A stretch of 64,000 nt of DNA from NCBI GenBank assembly GCA_026874595.1, contig CM049320.1:38812714-38876713 (forward strand), written 5' to 3'. The position numbers were made by a program, and so were the translations under genes. The notes below the pieces were generated by a model. That model did no database searches and had not been told where the DNA came from. It saw only the letters and a list, made by a program, of their open reading frames with translations. This document shows positions 37,240-46,593 of the stretch, piece after piece; the stretch's first letter is position 1, and every line of letters begins with the position of its first letter. This stretch comes from Sipunculus nudus. Its lineage: Eukaryota; Annelida; Sipuncula; Golfingiida; Sipunculidae.

Positions 37240-37610
37240 TTGATGGGCCATTCAGAATGTGAGAGAAGAAATATGCACTATCTCAAAAGTTATGACGTTT
37301 CAGTAAACATAAATTCACAGATTTGACCTTGAAAATCAAGGTCAAGTTCACCAGATTTCTAACTAATCAGAAAACATTTCAGACAGAACTGGTGTGTCAA
37401 ATTAGAGGAAGAAAATCTTCACTACTTCCAAAGTCATAGGGGCACAATGATTCTAAAATTGCACATTTGACCTTGATAATCCTGGTCAAGGTCACCAGTT
37501 TTCGAACTTATCAAAGAACTTGAATGAGTACCATGGATATGTATCAATACTTCTCTCACATATACAGAGTACCATGGATTTGTATCAATACTTATCTCAC
37601 ATAAACATTG
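37240..37610. repeat. ~144-bp diverged tandem duplication with TGACCTTG/CAAGGTCA inverted pairs
   Basis: TGACCTTG..CAAGGTCA inverted pairs lie at 37324-37344 (5-bp spacer) and 37468-37494 (11-bp spacer), in two copies of a ~144-bp unit that also share GAAGAAA.ATGCACTA/AAATCTTCACTA. To the right, a separate ~42-bp duplication repeats AGTACCATGGAT.TGTATCAA (37530 and 37569). TGACCTTG is a nuclear-receptor half-site sequence but is also a standard component of dispersed repeats like the one at 39700-41060. Confidence 0.65.
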
Positions 37611-37635
37611 GTGAGTTATGAACCTGTTCAGTAGG

Positions 37636-37705
37636 CCTATAACATGACATGACATGACATGATATAACATGACATAACATAACATAAAAACCTAACATAA
37701 CATAT
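37636..37705. repeat. ACATG/ACATA pentanucleotide microsatellite
   Basis: An imperfect pentamer run moves from ACATG to ACATA units. Confidence 0.9.
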
Positions 37706-38048
37706 ATCATAACATTGAGACCTATACTATAACACAAGCAGGTCTCATCATGTGCACATGCCAAGGGCACCATTTATAATGTTCTGAACTTTGGGAAAGA
37801 CACTGACCTTTACAGAATTTTTCGATAATCACTGTACCATTTAAAGTCAGTAATATTGATAAATCTTTGCTCTACTATAACAGTCAATAACCTTGTTAAC
37901 AGAAGTTTTCTCAGGGTCACTGTGAAAATAAATCTGCTACATGTGTTTATCTTTGCACAATTTTGGCTTGGTCATTGACAATTACCAGATTTTTCCTTGG
38001 TCACTAAATTTCATTGCAGTAATTGAATTGACCTCTGCCAAAAAGCCA
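37706..38048. other. Unassigned stretch
   Basis: No features recognised. Confidence 0.45.
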
Positions 38049-38162
38049 AAGAGTCACTGGACTGAGCAGTACTTTATAAGAGTCACTGGGCTGGGCAGTA
38101 CTTTATCAGAGTCACTGGACATTGCAGTACTCTATCAGAGTCACTGGACTAAGTAGTACTAT
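38049..38162. repeat. 29-bp tandem repeat (4 copies)
   Basis: AGAGTCACTGG starts at 38050, 38079, 38108 and 38137. Each unit continues as ACTG.GCAGTACTTTATA. Confidence 0.95.
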
Positions 38163-38204
38163 GCAAGTGCCACTGAAGTATGTATACTTTAGCCACATGT
38201 TGAT

Positions 38205-38290
38205 CTAAAAGTCATCTTTCAGAAAAATTGTCCACATAATCACTTTCAGACTGAGGTCCACATGATCACTTTCAGACTGAGTCCACATAT
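38205..38290. repeat. Short tandem repeat of ~30 bp
   Basis: GTCCACAT(A/G)ATCACTTTC, AGACTGA and GTCCACAT repeat two to three times. Confidence 0.75.
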
Positions 38291-38819
38291 TTTTCTAAAT
38301 TTTCTCAGAAAAAGCAATAATTTCCTCAAGAAACTGATCTACCACACTCAGAATTAATTTAAAAAATTATAGAAAAGGACTTATCTGTTTAGGTCATGAT
38401 TTTCCTTTGTGGCTGTTGTTCTTTACATCAATATTCTCTGGATAAAAGTCTACTGGTATTCATTTTTCCTGCTCTCAGCAAACCATAATCATGCAACAAC
38501 AGCAAGGCAGTACTTGCATGTCACAAATGTCCAGCAAACCCTGACCCGCAATGCTCTGATCTTGTAGAACAAATAATTACCACCAAAGGATATGAGTGCT
38601 GTTACATAATAAAGCATATCCCATAATGAGCACGTGCTGGAGCTTTCAGATGAAACCTTATGAATGGTCTGCAGGAGAATTAATTCAACCCTGATCTGCC
38701 AGCCAGCTATGAAATCAAAGAAATGACTGTAAGCAAGAATCCTTGGCCAAGGAATGGACAGAGATTCTGCGAAAAACAGTCATCTGGTCATATACGTTGG
38801 CAAAAGTTGTTGGGGTTGC
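38291..38819. other. Unassigned stretch
   Basis: No features recognised. Confidence 0.45.
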
Positions 38820-39640
38820 ATCTCAAGGGTTGCTAAGTAACGGAAGTTGAACAATTAAAACAAACATCAAACAGACAAGGAAAGCATGATCAATGGACTG
38901 ACTAACGAAAACCAACGGATGAGAACAGACAATTAACATAGGAGTACTGGAGAAGGAACATACAAACTGGCCTAGTACCGGAGAAGGAACGGAGATGAAA
39001 TGGTTACTAAACGGATACGTCTCCCAAGTTTTATAGGAGGGGACAGGATGCAAATATGTCCATCCCATATACAATTCTTTGCCTGTGTTCTTCAGTTTCT
39101 TATGTTAAATGTATGTCACCTATCTGTTCACTGTCAGTTCTATTCCTTTACTCTTCCATTACTTATATGTTACTGTCCATCGAAAAAAGGGAAAAGGTAC
39201 TGTACTTTTACATTTCATCAGTTCTTTGTCTGGTAATGATCCTGTGAGCAATAGCAATGACCGGAGACAAATGGAGACTAACGGGGAATTCCAGTACGAC
39301 AAACAAATGAGAAACTGATTAGCTTAATGGATAAGTAAAGAATAAGTAACAGAGCCTTTTTCCGGACGCCCTCCGGTCAAAGTTTTGTGCATGATCAAAA
39401 TGTAACGCCATTTCATTTCCACCGGACGTTCTCGATCATAATTCGTAGTTGGTGGAGGAGAACAGGAGACTAGACGAATACTAACATACATCAACGGAGT
39501 GCCATTTTTGGTCTTCGTTCCCTCTCCTTTCCTGCAATCTGGTGAGATGTGACAGGGCCTTTACCCATTGGAGAAATGTGCGAAATGTAAACATAAATAG
39601 ACAGACCTGACAAACTAGGGACCCATGAGTCTCGACACTC
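38820..39640. repeat. CpG-bearing probable dispersed repeat
   Basis: This segment has phrases GGAGAAGGAACGGAGATGAA, ACGGATACGTCTCCCAAG, CCGGACGCCCTCCGGTCAAA, TGATCAAAATGTAACGCCAT and CACCGGACGTTCTCGATC. I recall similar wording in repeats of several marine animals. CCGGACG occurs near the left and right of 39363-39427, and GGAGAAGGAAC and AGTAC(T/C)GGAGAAGG recur locally. Frames up to 83 codons occur but are unrecognised. Element ends were not identified. Confidence 0.4.
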
Positions 39641-39699
39641 AGCTGCATTTGTCTATAAGGATATAAGTTTATGTGGTTTTCCTAAATATTCGTCCTGTG

Positions 39700-41060
39700 A
39701 TCAGTTTGAAGCCAACCTGTCTACCCAAACAGGAGTTATCATCCATAAACTAATTTGTCAATGGATGGGCCCTGTGCCCTTAACCTTTGACCTTGTGACC
39801 CCAAAATCAAAAGGAAACATCCCCTATTGGCAGGTGCACCACATGTCAATGATGGAAGGATTGAGATGAAAAGTTTGGCTTTAAATGCATCTACAATCTT
39901 TCTAAAGTAGTGGGTCCTGTGACCTTGACCTTTGATCTCATGACCCAGAATCATTAGTTCTTACTTTAGTGGTGGGCCATATATATGTCAAGTTTGAAAC
40001 CAATATTTCAAAACAAACTGGTGTTATCATCTGGAAACTAATATGTGGATAGATGGCCCCCTTGACCTTGACCTTTGACCTTGTGCCTCCAAAAATCCAT
40101 AAGTTAATTCCACTATTGGCAGATGAGCAACATCTAGAAGATAGATGGTTTGGGACAGAAAGTTTGGTTAAAAAAAACATCAACAATCTTTTTAAAGAAG
40201 TGGGTCCAGTGACCTTGACCTCTGGCCTTATGATCCCAAAATCAGAAGGGTTCTTCCATTATTGGTGGGTCATATATAAGTCAAAATTAAAACCAATATG
40301 TCAATCCAAACTGGAGTTATCATCCAGAAACAAATATGTGGACAGATGGGCCCCTGTGACTAAGACCTTTGACCTTGTGACCCCCAAATCAATAAGGCCC
40401 TTCTCGTATTGGCAGCTCATTTATATGTGCAAGATAGAAGGTTTGGGATGAAAAGTTTAAAATGCATCCACAATCTTTCATAATAAGTGGGTACTGTGAC
40501 CTTGACCTTTGACCTCATGACCCCAAAATTGAACAGAATCATCCCCTATTGAAAGGTTAGCAATATCTTGAAGGTTTGCCATGAAAAGTATGGCTTCAAA
40601 GAAATGAGTCCTGTGACCTTGACCTTTGATCTTTAGACCCCAAAATCAACACAATTCTAACTTTAGTGGTGAGTCATATATAAGTTTGAAACCAATATGT
40701 CAAACTAGGCTAGAGTTATAATCTGGAAACTAATTAGTGAACAGATTGCCCCTGTGACCTTGACATTTGACCATGTGACCCTAAATTCATTTATGCCCTC
40801 CCCATACTGGCAAGTCAGCTAAATGCGCACAATGGAATGCCATAATTTTTTTAAATAAGTGAGTCCTGTGACCTTGACCTATGACCTCGTGACCCCAAAA
40901 TCATATAGGTATTTGCTTTAGTGGTGGGCCATACGCAAGTCAAGTTTGAAATCCATGTGTCAATACAACGTGGAGTTATCATCTGGAAACAAATTTGTGC
41001 AGATGGACGGATGGACAGACGGACAGACAAACAGACAGACAGGCAGGGTGATAACTTTAT
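39700..41060. repeat. ~290-bp tandem array, GACCTTGACCTTTGACC family
   Basis: A GTGGGTCCTGTGACCTTGAC-type anchor occurs at 39910, 40200, 40487, about 40604 and 40859. Full spacing is 287-290 bp, with two shortened intervals (117 and 255 bp) from internal deletions. Each unit has GACCTTTGACCT.(A/G)TGACCCC, a GGTGGGCCATATATA.GTCAA part and a GTTATCATCTGGAAAC part. The right end closes with a GGACGGATGGACAGACGGAC microsatellite (about 41000-41045). I associate this repeat type with mollusc genomes. Confidence 0.85.
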
Positions 41061-41570
41061 GGCATCCACTTGTGATCAATAAACACACCAGGTTTTGGGA
41101 CACTAGATGTAATAACAGCTGAGAAACTGACATGATTGTTGTCATTTCATAGTAAAAAAAAAATAGAAAAATATTCGTTAATATAACAAAAATTACAGGT
41201 GGCGCCACCACAATCGGGGAACTGACAAGACTAGTCATGGTCAATATTCAAAGTGAAATGAAAACAATGCATGAATTAATTATCAAGATATTGGAGGTTT
41301 TGTATTATATTTTTGATTATTCTGGGGAGTACTTTCAAGCCCCATGGCTCAAAGGATATAGGTCACAGTGACCTAATTTCAGGTTTCCAAGGAGATTTTT
41401 TATTGACCTCTTTGGAGGTTCACTTAGAAGTTTCTAGGACCAGCAGTTACGATTTGTGCCCTGCTAATGGACGACCGGACGGACGGAGGACAAAGCACCA
41501 TTCCTCTACCTCAGTTGACTTACAGTCAGCTGAGCTAAAAATGCGTGTTGGATTTTCACATTGATCACAT
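41061..41570. repeat. Second dispersed repeat with GGACGGACGGA tail
   Basis: It holds a lone AGGTGGCGCCACC palindrome at 41197, an inverted TCACAGTGACC phrase (about 41363) and, at the right, GACGACCGGACGGACGGAGG followed by CAGTCAGCTGAGCTAAAAAT. This order (protein-free body, GGAC tail, GAGCTAAAAA) is typical of a dispersed repeat class. Ends are approximate. Confidence 0.5.
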
Positions 41571-42816
41571 TTCCTGACAAAGATCATATATTATGTAAAG
41601 GTTCCAAATAAAATTATCACCTATTTACATATTTGTTTGTTATTTAGAACCAAGCAGAATTCATTTTATGAAAAGCCACTAGGTGGTGCTTATGATCAAA
41701 TATGGTACCATTTATGGCAATTTAAAAGTTCTTCATAAGAACCTGATGTCCTTAATAATGAAAGTTCCATATGATATATTTCTGGACTGAAATAAAGACA
41801 GGCTTTATTTCAACAACAGGGTTCCCAAAATTTTATTAAATAAATTCTAGGATGATTATTTTGACCTTCAGGTATTCATTTTCACATTTCTTCAATGCAG
41901 TGAATATGGTGAAAATGAGACAATAGTATTTACTTTACCACAGGCATGTAAAACTGCCAAAGCCCGTCATCAAGGGGAAAGGGAAGACAGAATAATATTA
42001 CAGACTGATCATTTTCTTGTTTGCGCAAATCAATTTCAATGAATTTTCTCTGGTTTTAAATTGTATTTTTTCTTCTCAAAAGGGAAACTTAATTTCCAAG
42101 TACTCTTAATATATATCATAGCTAAGGTCCCTGAAAAGGTATCTTGGTCTATATGATGAAGAATTATTAACCGTATGGCAAGCTCTCTAAGGATAAGTGG
42201 TTTTATCACATGGCTACACCAAACAATCTAGTTATTTTACAGTTTACCTAGGCAGCAAGGCACAGGGTGGTTGGTATCCAGGCACACAATTAAATATATG
42301 AAAAACTCCACACAAAAAATAAATGATGATAATAATAAATAGCTCTAGAGAACAAGCAACAGATCACCAAATTAATAAAAAAAAACCTTTATATTAATAA
42401 ATGACTGGGCCTAATAAATAAATTGACGTCCGTTGAAAAGACATCCATTATGACAAATCTTATTAATTTAACTCCTGTCAGTAATTAAGGTCAACAGTAA
42501 ATCATTCTGGTTGTCATTTGGTCTTTCATCATAATTATGTAACATGCTGACTGATCATACAGATTAAAAGTGGGAGGTCAGTTGAGATTTCACGGATGGA
42601 CAGGGTCAACTCTGGTGGCACAGAGGAGCCTAATATCAGCACGGGTTTTTTTTTTATCCTGTGCCACATCCTGGTGCAAGCAAAGGAAATTCTATCCCAT
42701 GCATGTCTCTTACCACTGCTCAAGTCACACAAAGCTCATACCCGGGGTTATAAACAGGAAATACCCAGGATTTTTATGTGAAGATACCACGAAAAACAAG
42801 TCTATCAACCAAACAA
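41571..42816. other. AT-rich stretch, no features
   Basis: Frames of 61-93 codons near 42570-42851 overlap the SINE head and are not convincing. Nothing else recognised. Confidence 0.45.
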
Positions 42817-42887
42817 GCTTCCCTGGTCCAGGGGTAGAGCACGAGGCTTAAAGCCAGGAGGTCATGAGTTCAAATCTCAGCCGAGGT
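42817..42887 (+). mobile_element. tRNA-derived SINE head (or tRNA pseudogene)
   Basis: The 71-base segment has a perfect A-box match, TGGTCCAGGGG (42824-42834), and a B-box-like GAGTTCAAATCTC (42866-42878). It folds as a worn cloverleaf: a T stem TGAG/CTCA, a 7-base anticodon loop CTTAAAG with U33 and triplet TAA, a weak anticodon stem (3 of 5 pairs) and an acceptor stem with about 5 of 7 pairs. Stem defects argue against a working tRNA. The T-arm region plus AGCCGAGGTGG resembles 56060-56170 on the other strand, so it is probably one of a SINE family. The SINE body and tail were not delimited. Confidence 0.5.
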
Positions 42888-42940
42888 GGCGAGGTTTTTC
42901 ATGGTTTCACCTTGTTGCTGGGGCTTGTTATCAATTATAA

Positions 42941-42948
42941 TGGATGAT
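42941..42948. other. Left target-site duplication of hAT MITE
   Basis: TGGATGAT, identical to the eight bases after the element at 43338-43345. Confidence 0.85.
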
Positions 42949-43337
42949 CAGTGGCGTCAATTTTTCTTCAAGGGTGGGGGGGATGACTTTGTATATTTAT
43001 ATACACACACGCATATACCTTTTTCAGCGTCTCTGAGTGACATATTCAACTATATATTTATATATAAGTAAACATACCAAAGTTAATCATATTTCAAATA
43101 ATTATAATATTGTAAAAGAAAATAGTTTTTTGTAATTCAAAGCAAGGTTTAGATGTAACATTTTTTAGTAAATGGATCCAAAGTCTTTAATTCTATTTAT
43201 TTATATATTTCATCTACAATATTATACTCTGAAAAGTGGGGGGGGGGGGGGGGATGATTACATTGGCCATCCCTCCCCCCTGCCAAAAAGTGGGGGGTAT
43301 ATATATACCCCCATCCCCCCCTATATTGACGCCCCTG
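42949..43337. mobile_element. hAT-type MITE with 8-bp target-site duplication
   Basis: The left end CAGTGGCGTCAAT and the right end (read inverted) CAGGGGCGTCAAT form terminal inverted repeats with one mismatch in 13. Both are flanked by the same 8 bp, TGGATGAT. CAG-GGCG termini and 8-bp duplications are diagnostic of the hAT superfamily. The 389-bp interior has G-runs (about 43237-43253), C-runs and TA repeats, with short GGGGG..ATGA phrases near both ends. It encodes no transposase. Small frames inside it are artefacts. Confidence 0.92.
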
Positions 43338-43345
43338 TGGATGAT
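43338..43345. other. Right target-site duplication of hAT MITE
   Basis: TGGATGAT, matching 42941-42948 exactly. Confidence 0.85.
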
Positions 43346-43998
43346 CAGTTGGCTGATGCAGAAAAAGGTTAGGCTTTATAATGTTGGATGGTATACTTTA
43401 ATAATTTTCATGCATACAAACGTTTGAGCAATCTGTGTTTACTAATAGATTCACACCTACCTGGTAAGTTCACTATATACACATGTAAGTTACAGAGAAA
43501 TTAGGTATATCACCCCATAATATTAGGCCAATATATAGACTGAGAGGATGTACAGGTTAATATTTGATTTTTCATACTCCTAGCGGTCAACCGTTAATGC
43601 TATCCAATGATCTATGGTTAAAAATAATCAGTTATACACATTTTCATATGTTATTTCAGTTGATCATTTCTCTTAAAATATTTATGATATTAAGTACAGC
43701 ACTACATCCTGATCAAGTGTATCACACACTTACTTGTGTTTTTTTAATTTTTTTTCAACAGCTGAAAGTACTAAATTTGTACTCTTTTTAAACAAATATA
43801 TAATAGGGGAAATATTTTAGAGGGAAACTTTTTATACAGAAACACAGATAATGTAAAACTAAATGAAAATGCAATGAACAAAGTATAGAATACAAAAGTT
43901 TTCTCTAAATTAAACTGTCAGGTGTAAACATTTATTGAGACAATATTATTTCTTGTTTACCTGTTGAGCATCTATGATTTTCTTATTACAATTTCTAG
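43346..43998. other. AT-rich stretch before a possible exon
   Basis: No features recognised until the acceptor-like tract that ends at 43998. Confidence 0.45.
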
Positions 43999-44243
43999 AC
44001 AAATGCTTTCTAAACAAAAGTTCTTGGTGAATGTATCTAAACCCTCGTTGGCTAACTTAAGCCAAAGCATCGTTACCCATCAGCTATCCAAGAAACCTTG
44101 TGAACAGCTGCCTGTGAGCAGCCAGATATTTTGTGCTATTTTTACACAGAAAAGAGCCAGACCATTCCAAGAACGCAGATGTTTTGCTGCACTAAACACC
44201 CGAGCCTACATCCAGGGAGACTGTTCTTGTCTAAAATGAACGA
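43999..44243 (+). other. Candidate exon bounded by good splice signals
   Basis: The left boundary TTCTTATTACAATTTCTAG| has a pyrimidine-rich acceptor with CTAG. The right boundary AACGA|GTAAGTAC is a strong donor. The 245-base interval is visibly less AT-rich than its flanks. One frame is open through most of it (peptide parts V-S-K-P-S-L-A-N-L-S-Q-S and R-P-F-Q-E-R-R-C-F-A) but meets TGA at 44237-44239, six bases before the donor. So it would be a 5' untranslated exon with an ATG at 44236, a last coding exon with a 3' UTR intron, or a non-coding RNA exon. No family recognised. Confidence 0.35.
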
Positions 44244-44462
44244 GTAAGTACTTGTTGTTCTTGATGATATAATAATAACCACAATCACTCCCTCTGGTGT
44301 CAATAAAGTCAACTCCATCTCATGTTAATATCAACAAAAAATTTAAATCAAAAGTTGAAAACTTTCTGATTTCAACGGTCCTCTCTTCAAGTGCCACAGT
44401 CTGACGTGTGTATAAAGTCTTAAACACTGAATAAACGGAATCAATCTGATGTCTTACAAATG
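44244..44462. other. Unassigned stretch
   Basis: No features recognised. Confidence 0.45.
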
Positions 44463-44597
44463 CAGTAAAACCTCACTGAATTGACAATAAAGCTTCAAAT
44501 AAACCGTGGTTGGCACAAGCGGCTGCTCTAGCGTGAATCTTTGACATGGGTGTGTTTTTTTGTTTAAAGTAAGCTCAGTATAATAAGGGTTTTACCG
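44463..44597. mobile_element. Pogo-like MITE, degenerate (135 bp)
   Basis: The left end CAGTAAAACCTCACTGAATT and the right end AATAAGGGTTTTACCG are inverted over about 10-12 bp (one mismatch, G for A, in the right end). Flanks are TG and TTA, so the TA duplication is not clean. It belongs with 24217-24398 and 60856-61045 by termini. Confidence 0.6.
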
Positions 44598-44670
44598 TTA
44601 AATTTATTAACTCAATTTTTAATGTTTGATGGGTTTTTCTTAAAACAACAGAAAATTGAAGAAATGAAAT

Positions 44671-44853
44671 CTCTGACCACAATTTTCCATTCTCTGACCA
44701 CAATTTTCCATTCTCTGACCACAATTTTCCATTCTCTGTCCACATTTTTCCATTCTCTGACCACAATTTTCCATTCTCTGACCACAATTTTCCATTCTCT
44801 GACCACAATTTTCCATTCTCTGACCACAATTTTCCATTCTCTGATCACAATAT
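44671..44853. repeat. 21-bp tandem repeat (about 9 copies)
   Basis: CTCTGACCACAATTTTCCATT repeats almost perfectly from 44671 with one TCC variant. Because 21 is a multiple of three and no phase has stops, both strands give heptapeptide-repeat frames (S-L-T-T-I-F-H; W-S-E-N-G-K-L). These are by-products of the array. Confidence 0.97.
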
Positions 44854-45099
44854 TTCAATATTTCTTTACCTTTCTATTGCCTCTGGTTGTCTATCAGCAA
44901 TCTTCATTGCTCCCTAGTCTCTTTCCTAATAATTCCTGACTTTTCACCAAAAAATTTATGAATTACCCTCTCAAGCAGTTGTACTTAACATTAGTTATAA
45001 GGTTGTAACAAAAACAAGGAAAACAACTCGGGATTAAAAACAATATTTCACAGAAATTAGAAAGCAGTTGAAAACTAGAAAGCATGTTTGCCATCATTC
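44854..45099. other. Spacer between two minisatellites
   Basis: No features recognised. Confidence 0.45.
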
Positions 45100-46230
45100 T
45101 TGATTACCAGAACCAGAACATAAGGATCTCAAGATCCAGAACATAGCCAGGATCACCGGATCCAGAACACTACCAGGATCACATGATCCAGAACATTACC
45201 AGGATCACAAGGTCCAGAACATTACCAGGATCACAAGATCCAAAACATTTCCAGGATCACAAGATCCAGAACACTACCAGGATCACAAGATCCAGAACAC
45301 TCAGGATCACAAGATCCAGAACATTACCAGGATTGCAAGATCCAGAACACTACCAGGATCACAATATCCAGAACATTACTAGGATCACAAGATCCAGAAC
45401 ACTACCACAATCACAAGATCCAGAACATTTCCAGGATCACAAGATCCAGAACATTACCAGGATCACAAGATCCAGAACACTATCAGGATCACAAGATCCA
45501 CAACATTACCAGGATTACAAAAACCAGAACACAACCAGGATCACAAGCTCCAGACGTTACCAGGATCACCAGATCCAGAACATTACCAGGAACATAAGAT
45601 CCAGAACATTACCAGGATCACAAGATCCCAAACACTACCAGGATCACAAGCTCCAGAAGACTTCCAGGATCACAAACTTCAGAACATTACCAGGATCACT
45701 AGATCCAGAACATTACCAGGATCAGAAGATCCAGAACATTACCTGGATCACCAGATCCTGAACACTACCAGGATCAGCAATTCCACAACATTAACAGGAT
45801 CAACAGATCCAGAACACTACCAGGATCACAAGTACCAGACTAATACAAGGATCACCAGCTCCGGAATATTACAAGAATCACAAGATCCAGAACACTACCA
45901 GGATCAACAGATCCATAACAAACCAGGATTAACAGATCCATAACATAACCAGGATCAAAAGATCCAGAACATAACAAGGATCACCAGATCCAGATTATTC
46001 CAAGGATCACCAGATCTAGAACATAACAAGGATCACCAGATAACAGAACATTACCAGGATCACAAGATCCAGAATACAACCAGGATCACAAGCTCCAGAA
46101 CATTACCAGGATCACCAGATTCTGAAAATTATCAGGATCACCAGATCCAGAATATAATACAGATCATGAATTCAGAATATTACATGTATCACCAGATCCA
46201 GAATATCAAAAAATATCACCAGACAGCTGC
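45100..46230. repeat. 26-bp minisatellite (about 43 copies)
   Basis: AGGATCACAAGATCCAGAAC + ATTACC repeats with drift toward AGGATCACCAGATCC on the right. The unit has GATC twice and a near-palindromic GGATC...GATCC. No phase of the unit contains a stop, so a 192-codon + frame (45183-45761) cycles through all three phases. It is an artefact. Confidence 0.97.
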
Positions 46231-46593
46231 ATCACAGGTCAGCTCTGCCTACCAGAACTAAGGTAGCTCCAAATTAGGTGACACTGAAGCCAGTGGAAAA
46301 TTTCACCAAGTGTTGGAAATTTACATACACGGTTTCACTCTCACCTTTAGCTGGGAGACAGATGTCCCCATATCACAAGGACAAATCAAGGACTTTTTAT
46401 ATAAACAAGTGGTGATCTAGGTAACCTCTTAAATTTAAAGAACTTTTCCAATTGGTGTTACCTAATCCTCCACAAAATATTATCAAAATCTTTTCACAAC
46501 TTTTTGAGAAGAGTTATTAACAGACAAACCAACTGCAGCAAAACCAAAACACCTGGTACAGAAAAGGATTTAAAACTGAAATTTACATAATTC
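46231..46593. other. Unassigned stretch
   Basis: No features recognised. Confidence 0.45.

Noticed and set aside
40000-41000. Nuclear-receptor response element cluster (GACCTTGACC)
   Set aside because: The word is an integral part of a dispersed tandem repeat, so its count says nothing about regulation.
42817-42887. Functional tRNA gene with TAA anticodon
   Set aside because: Anticodon and acceptor stems have several mismatches, and a Leu(TAA) tRNA would need a long variable arm, which is absent.
44575-44939. Heptapeptide-repeat proteins on both strands
   Set aside because: By-product of the 21-bp array, with no stop in the unit. Both strands are open equally.
45183-45761. 192-codon repetitive frame (T-R-I-T-R-S-R-T-L type)
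   Set aside because: The 26-bp unit has no stop in any phase and shifts phase each unit, so a long frame is automatic.
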